From Paenibacillus_F sp047238265 (GTDB lineage Bacteria > Bacillota > Bacilli > Paenibacillales > NBRC-103111), in contig NZ_JBDFMM010000001.1 of NCBI RefSeq assembly GCF_047238265.1, forward strand, positions 2,356,001-2,420,000: a stretch of 64,000 bases of DNA. Direction: 5' to 3'. Shown here one piece after another: positions 54,329-61,863 of the stretch. The notes beneath the pieces are model-generated. The model had not been told where the DNA came from and ran no database searches. It saw nothing but the letters and a program-made list of their open reading frames with translations. Position 1 is the first letter of the stretch. Each line of letters starts with the position of its first letter. The translations under genes were made by a program, and so were the position numbers.

Positions 54329-55570
54329 ATGAATGTACACGCGTCACACGTTTATTTAAGATTAAAATTCGGTTTGGCACTGGCCAACAGTGTCATGTTT
54401 ACAACGTATGCAGTCTATTTTATCCAGACGCTGGGTCTGACACCGCTGGAGCTTTTGCTAGTCGGAACGGTATTGGAACTTACTGTACTCCTGTTCGAAG
54501 GAATTACGGGAGTCGTGGCGGATACGTACGGCCGCAGAAAATCAGTCATCCTCGGGATGTTCGTGATGAGCGGCAGCTTCTTCCTGGAGGGCAGCGTGAT
54601 AGGTGCCGGCGCGGTCGTACCCGTTATCTCGTTGTTTGTCTGGGTGCTTATTTCCGAAGCGATCCGCGGATTCGGAGAAACGTTCCTCAGCGGCGCGGAT
54701 ACCGCATGGTTTGTGGATGAAGTCGGCGAAGAACATGCGGGGCCGGTCTTTATGCGTGCGAAAAGATGGACGCTGACCGCGGCACTGGTCGGAATCGGAA
54801 TCAGCGTCGGGCTGTCCACGCTGGCTACGAACCTGCCTTTTCTGGCAGGCGGCCTTTTGTATGCGGTATTGGGGGTCTACCTTCTGCTGCATATGAAGGA
54901 GACCAAATTCGTCCGTCAAGAAAGACCGCCGGGAACCGGGCCTTGGACCGAACTCAAGTCTACCTGGCTCGCCGGTGCCCGGGAGATTTCCTCCCGGCCT
55001 ATCCTGCTGATGATTCTGGCGGTGACCGTATTCAGCGGGGCGGCATCCGAAGGCTATGACCGGCTGTGGGAAGCGCATCTCTTGAAGGAGATTACGTTTC
55101 CGGCCGGACTGCCTTTGTCCGCCGCTCTCTGGTTCGGACTTATCTCCGTCTTGACCATCCTGCTGAGCATGCTCGCGATGTGGATCGCCGAGAAACGGCT
55201 GAATACGACGGATGAACATGTCGTATTCAAAAGCATGTTCGTGCTGACGGCGCTTCGGATCGCGGCGGTTCTGTCGTTTGCCTTCTCGCCGAATTTCGGC
55301 TGGGCTCTGGTTTCCCTGCTCACCGTAGGCGTTATCGGCACGCTGAGCGCCCCGCTTTTCGAGACTTGGCTCAATCTCAACATCGAGAGCCGGTCGAGGG
55401 CGACGGTGCTCTCCATGATGAGCCAATCCGATGCGCTCGGCCAAACCGCGGGCGGTCCGTTCGTCGGCTGGATCGGCAGCCGGCTGTCCGTCCGGGCGTC
55501 TCTGACGACCGCGGCGGTACTGCTGCTGCCCATCCTGCTCGTATTCGGACGCGTATTGCGAAGACGATAG
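54329..55570 (+). CDS. MFS transporter, drug-efflux type
   Basis: A 413-residue MFS protein with about twelve helices. TYAVYFIQTLGLTPLELLLVG in helix 1-2 and GITGVVADTYGRRKSVILG as the helix 2-3 motif (G-x-x-x-D-x-x-G-R-R-K) fit drug-exporter MFS proteins. DTAWFVDEVGEEH is also typical of this subgroup. It would export a drug or metabolite by proton antiport. The ribosome site AAAGGCGG is inside a hairpin. The leader peptide and stems upstream suggest induction by a translation inhibitor, but this is inference. Ends with a strong terminator. Confidence 0.85.
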   Translation: MNVHASHVYLRLKFGLALANSVMFTTYAVYFIQTLGLTPLELLLVGTVLELTVLLFEGITGVVADTYGRRKSVILGMFVMSGSFFLEGSVIGAGAVVPVISLFVWVLISEAIRGFGETFLSGADTAWFVDEVGEEHAGPVFMRAKRWTLTAALVGIGISVGLSTLATNLPFLAGGLLYAVLGVYLLLHMKETKFVRQERPPGTGPWTELKSTWLAGAREISSRPILLMILAVTVFSGAASEGYDRLWEAHLLKEITFPAGLPLSAALWFGLISVLTILLSMLAMWIAEKRLNTTDEHVVFKSMFVLTALRIAAVLSFAFSPNFGWALVSLLTVGVIGTLSAPLFETWLNLNIESRSRATVLSMMSQSDALGQTAGGPFVGWIGSRLSVRASLTTAAVLLLPILLVFGRVLRRR

Positions 55571-55590
55571 CGCCGCCGCTTTAAACGAGA

Positions 55591-55624
55591 AAAACCTATG
55601 TCCCCGGGACATAGGTTTTTTTTG
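55591..55624. terminator. Intrinsic terminator, bidirectional
   Basis: AAAACCTATGTC pairs with GACATAGGTTTT around CCCCGG, then a T-run. It lies between the exporter and the LysR gene. Confidence 0.92.
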
Positions 55625-55751
55625 CCGGATCTGTGGATGCATCTCTTATGAGAGAGTCATTCTCATGATGAAGGGTCATACTGACTGAAGAAGGAAGCTC
55701 CCGATTCTCTTCGATTCTCTTCGTTCCTTCTCCATTTTTTTCCCCGGAACG

Positions 55752-56649
55752 TTACCGCCGCCTGTTAAGCCGCATTTTGAGCCGGTTGACGAAAAGATGA
55801 GCGGCTTGCGAATAGGGCTGATCTTTGGGATGAACGCACCACAGGTAGGAGGGCCGCTCGCCCGGAAGTTCCGCGTTCACCATGACGATATCGCCGTTTT
55901 CGTAGTCGGGGTTTCCGTAAAACGTATAATCCGTTCCGAGCGTAACGGCGATTCCCTCCCGGACGGCTTTCAGGATCGCGTCGATATTGTTGCTTGTGAA
56001 CAGAACGTTCACGGAATCGCCGAGCGTGGCGATAAAGCGGGCAATATACTCGTCATGGTAAAGCACAAGCTGATGAGCGGCGAGCTGGTCCAGCGAGATC
56101 GATTTTGCCGAAGCTAGGGCGGAATGCCTGCTTACGCCGACGACCATGCGTCCTTCGACAAGCGGCTCCGCGTGCAGGCATGCGTTTTTTTCCTGAATCG
56201 TATCCGGGAACAAAACAAACCCGATATCGACCCGGTTATGGCGCACATCTTCGATAATTTCTTTGGTGCCCTTCTCGATCATTTCCAGCCGGATACCGGG
56301 AAAATCTTTTTTGAGTTCCGTCAACGTATCGACGAGCAGTGAGACGGGGCCCGGAATCGTAGCCACGCGAAGCCGCGCGTTTTGCAGCATTCCGTAACTG
56401 TTCGCTTCCGCTTGCAGTCTGATGGACCTGGCTTAGAATGGCCGAAGCTTTGCCGAGAATCATTTGCCCTTCCGGTGTCGGAACCGCCCCCGTACGCGAC
56501 CGGTTGAAGATGCGTACGCCGAGCTCTTTCTCCAGGAAAGAGATCGAGCGGCTGATTCCCGCAACCGTCATATGCTTATTTTGCGCAGCCCCTGTCAACG
56601 TTCCCGCCCGGGCTACTTCCACGATAAATTCAAGCTGTTCCAAATTCAT
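55752..56649 (-). pseudogene. LysR family transcriptional regulator, single-base frameshift
   Basis: The first frame from ATG 56649 has the LysR helix-turn-helix (NLEQLEFIVEVARAGTLTGAAQ, ELGVRIFNRSRTGAVPTPEG). The second frame has the whole effector-binding domain (NARLRVATIPGPVSLLVDTLTEL to the end). Skipping one base (A on the gene strand, 56418) joins SQVHQ to LQAEANSYG and restores about 298 residues, the normal length. The extra base sits in CAG|A|CTG. The gene is divergent from the SDR gene, with two palindromes between, and should control it. Either a sequence error or a recent mutation. Confidence 0.85.
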
Positions 56650-56667
56650 TCCGACGGCTCCTTGGTA

Positions 56668-56709
56668 TTAACTTTAAGTTAAGGTTAGTTAACTAATCTG
56701 AAATATAAT
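56668..56709. promoter_or_regulatory. Two palindromes and -10 in the LysR/SDR intergenic region
   Basis: TTAACTTTAAGTTAA (56668-56682) is a perfect 7-1-7 palindrome. TTAGTTAACTAA (56685-56696) is a second perfect palindrome. TATAAT lies at 56704-56709. The layout fits a LysR operator pair beside the SDR promoter. Confidence 0.55.
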
Positions 56710-56812
56710 TAATCTTGAGTATATGATACGATCTAATCAAGGTCAACGTGTGACAAAGCGCACACCACTTACAGATCAACCCAGACGAGACATTTTTGGA
56801 GGCGGAACTTAT

Positions 56813-57565
56813 ATGACAACCACTCAACGTGTAGCGGTAATTACAGGCGGAGCAAGCGGTATCGGCCGTCAAGCTTGTTTAAAATTCGCACGCAAAGGCG
56901 ACCGGGTCATCGTAGCGGATTTCAATGAAGCGGGCGGAACTGAAACTGCCGAGCTCATTAAAAAAGAAGGCGGAGAAGCGGTATTCGTCAAAGTCGACGT
57001 TTCCAGTCAGGAAAGCGTACAAGCTCTCGTAGACGAAGCGGTTGCCAAGTACGGCCGGATCGACGTGATGTTCAACAATGCCGGAATCGGCGGTGCCGGA
57101 CCCGTTTTGACTCAAAATATGGATTTGTATCACAAAACGATCGCCGTCAACCAGCACGGAGTCGCTTACGGGATTATGGCCGCGGGCAGTAAAATGAAGG
57201 AGCTCGGCATTAAAGGCGTCATCATCAACACCGCTTCGGTGTTCGGATTCCTCGCTTCTCCGGGAACCTTCGCGTACCACGCGACCAAAGGCGCCGTTAT
57301 CATGATGTCGAAATCGGCGGCACTGGAGCTTGCTCCACACGGCATCCGAGTCATTGCGGTTGCGCCGGGTGCGGTGGATACACCGATCATTCAAGGGTTT
57401 AAAGACAACGGTATGCTCGAAAGCATGAAGGCCAAAGTAATGGGCGGCGAGCTGACGAAGCCGGAAACCGTCGCAAACTCCGTCTATCTGCTTTCGCTGG
57501 AAGAAGCGGATGCTATCAACGGCAGCGTAGTCATGGTCGACCAAGGATACGCTTCGTTTAAATAA
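56813..57565 (+). CDS. Short-chain dehydrogenase/reductase
   Basis: A 250-residue classical SDR. TGGASGIG near residue 11 binds the cofactor, DVMFNNAG is the structural motif, NTASVFG supplies Ser, and YHATK the catalytic Tyr-Lys pair. VADFNEA after the second strand has an Asp, which favours NAD over NADP. The substrate is unknown. ATG 56813 is chosen for TTGGAGGCGG upstream. Divergent from the LysR regulator. Confidence 0.93.
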   Translation: MTTTQRVAVITGGASGIGRQACLKFARKGDRVIVADFNEAGGTETAELIKKEGGEAVFVKVDVSSQESVQALVDEAVAKYGRIDVMFNNAGIGGAGPVLTQNMDLYHKTIAVNQHGVAYGIMAAGSKMKELGIKGVIINTASVFGFLASPGTFAYHATKGAVIMMSKSAALELAPHGIRVIAVAPGAVDTPIIQGFKDNGMLESMKAKVMGGELTKPETVANSVYLLSLEEADAINGSVVMVDQGYASFK

Positions 57566-57584
57566 TAATTTTTCAATGTAAAAT

Positions 57585-57622
57585 AAAAAGTCTCTCTTCA
57601 ACAGGAAGAGAGACTTTTTTTA
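57585..57622 (+). terminator. Strong intrinsic terminator of the SDR gene
   Basis: AAAAAGTCTCTCTTC pairs with GAAGAGAGACTTTTT around AACAG, then further T. Confidence 0.95.
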
Positions 57623-57720
57623 GTTTGAATTTCTAAAGAAACGCAGAAAACTGCCGAGTTGTCTGACTCTGTTTAGCTGCATTAAAGCAAATCCGAACCA
57701 TGCAGAAATGAACGGCCGCT

Positions 57721-58251
57721 TTGCTCAGTATCTTTTATTCCGAGCCGGTAACGGCAGCGCACATGCGCGAAGAAGATGCCGTGATTCCGAGAGAGGGCGC
57801 TTTGTCACGCGACGAGAACGGAAGACTGACCGGCCATGACCGCCGGCGTCTTGTTGCCGTAAACGAGTCGGGTAAAATTATCGGCTACGGCTGCTCCTGG
57901 CGGGCTCCCCGGACGGCTCCGGGCATGCTGTACCAAAAGGTTCTCGTCGCTGCCGAAGAACGCAAAAACGGCACAGGACGCCAAATTTACGCGAAGCTGG
58001 CTGCCTATGCGGATGCTAACGGTGCGGATAAAATCGTAGGCATGGTCCGCGACGACGATCCGGATTCGCTAGCGTACGCCGCGGACCGGGGTTTTGTCAG
58101 AGACCGTCACCAGTTTGAGTCTCTTATCGAACTGGAGGCGTTTTCACCTGAGGGAACTGGAGGACCGGGAGACGCGCCGGAAGGGATCGCGTTAACCACA
58201 CTGGCAGAGGTGGCGGGGGAGGAGATTTCCAGGTGGCGCTGTCCTGCTTAA
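57721..58251 (+). CDS. Truncated GNAT acetyltransferase-like protein
   Basis: A 176-residue frame from TTG 57721 with no ribosome site. LVAVNESGKIIGYGCSW and MLYQKVLVAAEERKNGTGRQIYAKL are GNAT strands and the acetyl-CoA loop, and GFVRDRHQFESLIEL is the end of the domain. Homologous two-domain proteins I know of continue well past this point and also start earlier, so both ends look lost. The frame stops at 58251, where the end of an unrelated hydrolase begins. It is best read as a damaged gene, although the stretch that remains is open. Confidence 0.55.
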   Translation: MLSIFYSEPVTAAHMREEDAVIPREGALSRDENGRLTGHDRRRLVAVNESGKIIGYGCSWRAPRTAPGMLYQKVLVAAEERKNGTGRQIYAKLAAYADANGADKIVGMVRDDDPDSLAYAADRGFVRDRHQFESLIELEAFSPEGTGGPGDAPEGIALTTLAEVAGEEISRWRCPA

Positions 58252-58441
58252 ACGGCCGGAAGGGAGTGTATGCGGGGAATGCGGCGTCACTTATAAATCG
58301 TATCCCAAGCTTACACATTTGTTTACCGAAGGCAAATTGGAGAACGACATCCCAAATTACAAGGTTCCTGCAAATGTACCGGACACGGTTACCGCAGATA
58401 TTGCGGCTTGGATTGGCGGCAGCACGGCAGTTTTAAAATAA
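58230..58441 (+). pseudogene. Remnant of the C-terminus of an alpha/beta hydrolase
   Basis: In the frame that ends with TAA at 58439-58441 the sequence reads VTYKSYPKLTHLFTEGKLEND, then IPNYKVPANVPDTVTADIAAWI. This resembles the last 60 residues of dienelactone-hydrolase-like alpha/beta hydrolases, with the catalytic His in LTHLF. Nothing of the earlier part of the protein is present upstream. A deletion that removed the end of the GNAT gene and the start of the hydrolase gene explains the junction. A terminator follows at 58451. Confidence 0.55.
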
Positions 58442-58450
58442 AACAAACAA

Positions 58451-58477
58451 AAAAAGCCTGTTTCGCAGGCTTTTTTT
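58451..58477 (+). terminator. Intrinsic terminator
   Basis: AAAAAGCCTG (58451-58460) and CAGGCTTTTT (58466-58475) around TTTCG, with a T-run. Confidence 0.92.
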
Positions 58478-58508
58478 GTTTGCTCCACTTGCGGAGCGGC
58501 GGGCTTTT

Positions 58509-58748
58509 TTAATATTTCTGACTGTTATTGGACATATAAGCGATTGACCCGATAATGGTCCCCAGCAAGACGAGGGCGACCGGAATTCCGATCAGTTCCA
58601 TGATGGCAGCCTCTGTACCGCGGTAGGTCGTATTCCCGACGACCATCGGAATTTCCAGCCCCAGCACGTTAAGAATAAATACGATGACCCCTAGAATGAC
58701 CCCCAGCAGAACAAACGGCTTTAAAAACCGGAAAATATATGCAGCCAT
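58509..58748 (-). CDS. Small two-helix membrane protein
   Basis: A 79-residue protein with hydrophobic segments at about 8-30 (FLKPFVLLGVILGVIVFILNVLG, in part) and 50-70 (IGIPVALVLLGTIIGSIAYM). I do not recognise the family. ATG 58748 has AAGGAGG nine bases upstream and is preferred over the TTG two codons earlier. It follows the ABC permease on the minus strand after 97 bases, so it may be co-transcribed. Confidence 0.65.
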   Translation of the reverse strand: MAAYIFRFLKPFVLLGVILGVIVFILNVLGLEIPMVVGNTTYRGTEAAIMELIGIPVALVLLGTIIGSIAYMSNNSQKY

Positions 58749-58845
58749 TGTCAAACGCCTCCTTCACTTGCTTCTTTTTACTTACTTAACCCTTAGACGA
58801 CCCCCAAAAGGATACCCCTTCAAAATATGGGTGGGGTTAACAATT

Positions 58846-60501
58846 TTATTTAACCTTTAATTTCCGTTTTGAATAGGCCGCCAAAACAAGCAGAACCGAA
58901 GCCGCCAAAAGAACGGCGATAATGAGCAGGGAAGCGGAAGTAAGATTGCGGACGGGGCCGGATTCGACTGCGGTGCCCATAAAATCCGCATAGAACAGCT
59001 GGTTGAAAGGGCCCAGGAACCAAAGCAGCATGTAGATAAGTTCAAAGGGACGCCTGGATTCCGTCCAGATGCCCAAAGCCAGGGCAAAGCTGGGTACGAA
59101 TAATGCGGCCGCGACGGCGTAAATCAGGTGAACCACGTCACCCGTCACGATAAATCGGATGAGCATCCCGCTGCCCGTTAGAAGCACCGCCAGGAAACCT
59201 GACAACCATACCGCGGGCAGCTGCCTTCCGACATAGCCGGGTGATGAAGCGAGTACGGACACGGTTCCGTATTGGTGTTCGCGGTTGCCCATCGAAGACC
59301 AGAGCGAAATCGGCCAGATCCAGGCAAGCGGCCAGATCCATCTCAGTGCCGCCGTGTAAGGCAGAAAGAGGCACAAAAGAGCGAGAATAACGGCGACCAC
59401 GTACCAGCCGGGCGGAAAACTGGCGAACTGAAGCTGGAATTCCGCGCGGACAAGAGGCAGGAACCGCTTGTTCACCCGGACAGGCGTCAGGTCGGCCGCC
59501 GACGCAAGAGGGGGGACTTGCACCGCCGCGGGTTCAGCCGGAGCTTTCCGCATCCGTTCTTGGGCAGTCGCTTTGCCGCCGCGGGAGCGGGCCGGAACGG
59601 CTTCGCCGACACCTGTACCGGCGCCGGCGCCGTTTCGGGGCCCTTGGACGACGACAGGACTTTCCTTGAAGCCGCGGAAAAGGCGGGAGGCGAGCAGGCA
59701 GACCAGGACCGCGACAAGCAGCAGAGCGGCTTGTTTGATCACAACGTCCCAGGTCCAGCTTATGCCGTCCCAGACGAAAAGTTTCAGCGGGCTTTCTAGG
59801 AACAGAATTCCTTGCCCGTATGTACCTTCATAATCGGCGTGAGTGAGCAGGAGCTTTTCACGCATCCCCTTCGTGATGACATCGTTGCCCATGCCCGAAT
59901 AGAGCGTGGACATCGTAACGCCGGTAAACAAAAGCATATAAAGCACAATGCCGAACGGGCTCCTGAGCACCGGCCTTGTTTCGAACAGGACGGCCGTGGC
60001 CGAAACAATTGCCAGGGCGGGGATCACGACGAACAAGTATGGGGCCAGGTACGCCCCCAGGTGGAGAGAGTAGTCTTCGCCGCGGACCCACTGCATACAG
60101 ATCGCGACGGGAATGACAACAGCGGCAATCACCGCCAAAACCAGAAAATTGCTGAGCGCCTTGCCGAGCAGATAATGGGATTTTTTTAGCGAGGAGCCTT
60201 CGATAATCTGGCCCACCCGGGTTCTTTTATCGCGCTCGATACCGTTCCGCACTAGAAAAAAACCGAAGAAGGACAAAAACAGCGAGGTAGAAACCGCGGT
60301 TGTTCCGCCTACCCAGGCCGAATTATAGATGCCCCGGAATTCTTCGAAATACAGCGTGACGTATCCGGCATCGGCCGGAGGGACGAACATATAGGCTGCA
60401 AGAATCGTCAGGCCCAGCGTAAGGAGAAAACTGAACCGCCGCGTTCTTTCCAGAAAATCCGCCAAGGCCACCTGGTATGTAATCTTCCATGCGTTTATCA
60501 C
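58846..60501 (-). CDS. ABC transporter permease, long two-lobed ABC-2 type
   Basis: A 551-residue membrane protein with about twelve helices in two sets of six, joined by a charged, Gly/Ala-rich cytosolic stretch at about 285-340. The N-terminal half opens WKITYQVALADFLERTRRFSF and has FFLVRNGIERDKRTRVGQII; the second begins LPLVRAEFQLQFASFPPGWY. It looks like a fusion of two ABC-2 permeases. GTG start behind AAGGAGGGGG. The ATPase gene precedes it by 13 bases. The substrate is unknown. Confidence 0.82.
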   Translation of the reverse strand: MINAWKITYQVALADFLERTRRFSFLLTLGLTILAAYMFVPPADAGYVTLYFEEFRGIYNSAWVGGTTAVSTSLFLSFFGFFLVRNGIERDKRTRVGQIIEGSSLKKSHYLLGKALSNFLVLAVIAAVVIPVAICMQWVRGEDYSLHLGAYLAPYLFVVIPALAIVSATAVLFETRPVLRSPFGIVLYMLLFTGVTMSTLYSGMGNDVITKGMREKLLLTHADYEGTYGQGILFLESPLKLFVWDGISWTWDVVIKQAALLLVAVLVCLLASRLFRGFKESPVVVQGPRNGAGAGTGVGEAVPARSRGGKATAQERMRKAPAEPAAVQVPPLASAADLTPVRVNKRFLPLVRAEFQLQFASFPPGWYVVAVILALLCLFLPYTAALRWIWPLAWIWPISLWSSMGNREHQYGTVSVLASSPGYVGRQLPAVWLSGFLAVLLTGSGMLIRFIVTGDVVHLIYAVAAALFVPSFALALGIWTESRRPFELIYMLLWFLGPFNQLFYADFMGTAVESGPVRNLTSASLLIIAVLLAASVLLVLAAYSKRKLKVK

Positions 60502-60514
60502 GCGTTCCCCCTCC

Positions 60515-61387
60515 TTATCCTGCGCTCAAAAAGAGGTAGGCGTCTTCAATTCCCGCATGAACGGCTGCCGCCTGCTCGTTTGGCGGAGTTTCGGATACCA
60601 CGCGGAGCAGCAGCCCGTCTTCACGCCGGACGGTTGCGCTGATGAGCCACTTGGCGCGGGCCTCCTGGAGCTGGTTTTCGGGAATGACCACATTCCACAC
60701 TTTTCCCTGCACATGCCGAAGAAGCTCCCCGGGGTTGGAATCGCTGATCAGCCGTCCTTTGGAAAGGATGGCGATTCGGTCCGCCGTCGCCTCTATGTCC
60801 GATACGATGTGCGTGGAGAAAATAATGAGCCGCTCTCCGGACAGGTCTGTCAGCAGGTTGCGGAACGATAAGCGCTCTGCGGGATCCAGTCCGATTGTAG
60901 GTTCATCGATAATGAGCAGCTTGGGGTCGTTGAGCAGGGCCTGGGCGATGCCGATCCGCTGTTTCATGCCTCCCGAGAAGCTGCCGATTCTTCTTTTGCG
61001 GACGTCGTACAAATGCAGCAGACCGAGGAGCTCGTCGATGCGTTTGCCTGCCGCCTTGCCGCTGATCCCTTTTACCGCTGCCATATAAGTCAAAAACTCG
61101 TGAGCGCTAAGATGCGGATACACTCCGAAGTCTTGCGGAAGATAGCCGAGAATACGCCGAATCTCTTCGGGATTTTCACGAATGCCGACTCCGTTCCACG
61201 TAATGGTGCCCTCCGAAGGCTCCGAAATCGTGGCCAAAAGCCGCATTAGAGTAGATTTTCCGGCTCCGTTAGGACCAAGAAGACCTAGAATGCCGGGTTG
61301 TATCTGTAAATCGACATGGCGGAGTCCCCATACATCTTCCTGATACTGCTTACCGATATTGCTGATTGAAAGTAGGATGTCAGCCAC
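60515..61387 (-). CDS. ABC transporter ATP-binding protein
   Basis: A 290-residue ATPase. Walker A is GLLGPNGAGKST, the signature is SFSGGMKQRIG, and Walker B is LLIIDEPTIGLDP. It resembles the CcmA/NatA exporter group and partners the two-lobed permease. The start is uncertain: GTG 61387 begins near the conserved domain, while a TTG at 61411 adds eight residues. Neither has a convincing ribosome site. Upstream lies a long AT-rich region. The operon runs ATPase, permease, small membrane protein. Confidence 0.85.
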   Translation of the reverse strand: MADILLSISNIGKQYQEDVWGLRHVDLQIQPGILGLLGPNGAGKSTLMRLLATISEPSEGTITWNGVGIRENPEEIRRILGYLPQDFGVYPHLSAHEFLTYMAAVKGISGKAAGKRIDELLGLLHLYDVRKRRIGSFSGGMKQRIGIAQALLNDPKLLIIDEPTIGLDPAERLSFRNLLTDLSGERLIIFSTHIVSDIEATADRIAILSKGRLISDSNPGELLRHVQGKVWNVVIPENQLQEARAKWLISATVRREDGLLLRVVSETPPNEQAAAVHAGIEDAYLFLSAG

Positions 61388-61860
61388 CTCATATCTAACA
61401 AATATTAACAAATAAACCAGATATCAAGATAGAGTATACACACAGAAACTGGAAATGTCTATATCAAAAAACCTTATTTACCAAAACATAATAATTTAAA
61501 ATTGAACTATTAAAATACAAAATAAGTAACAATAACTTCAATTTTTTAATATTTGAAAATGCATTGACAACATTTGTAAACCTACTCTATCATAATTTAT
61601 GAAAGAATTGGTAAATTCGACTTTCTTTTGCTACTTTAGACCTCCCAGAACTCCTCACATGATTCGTTAGTCTTACGTTTAGTCGGGCGTTTGGACTAAG
61701 AACACCACAAGAACCCAACCCGCATTACTGGAACAAGCTCTGCCCTCATCATGAACTGCCTGAATAGCTTTTCGGATTGAAGCTGACCTCTAGCATTTTT
61801 TAAAATGCTGCCTTATCAGCGGTTATTTGTCCTGCAAAAAAAATACAGATGGAGGATGAA
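61388..61860. other. AT-rich intergenic region at the edge of the biosynthetic cluster
   Basis: No gene is visible from 61388 to 61860. Base composition is much more AT-rich than elsewhere in the window. A plausible plus-strand promoter is TTGACA (61564-61569) with TATCAT (61588-61593), 18-base spacing, leaving a leader of roughly 260 bases. The leader contains TTAGTC/GACTAA arms near 61668-61700, but no clear riboswitch. The abrupt composition change marks the boundary of the downstream cluster. Confidence 0.6.
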
Positions 61861-61863
61861 ATG

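Noticed and set aside
61660..61710. Riboswitch in the leader of the aminotransferase gene
   Set aside because: Only a short TTAGTC/GACTAA pairing was seen; no known aptamer core could be matched.
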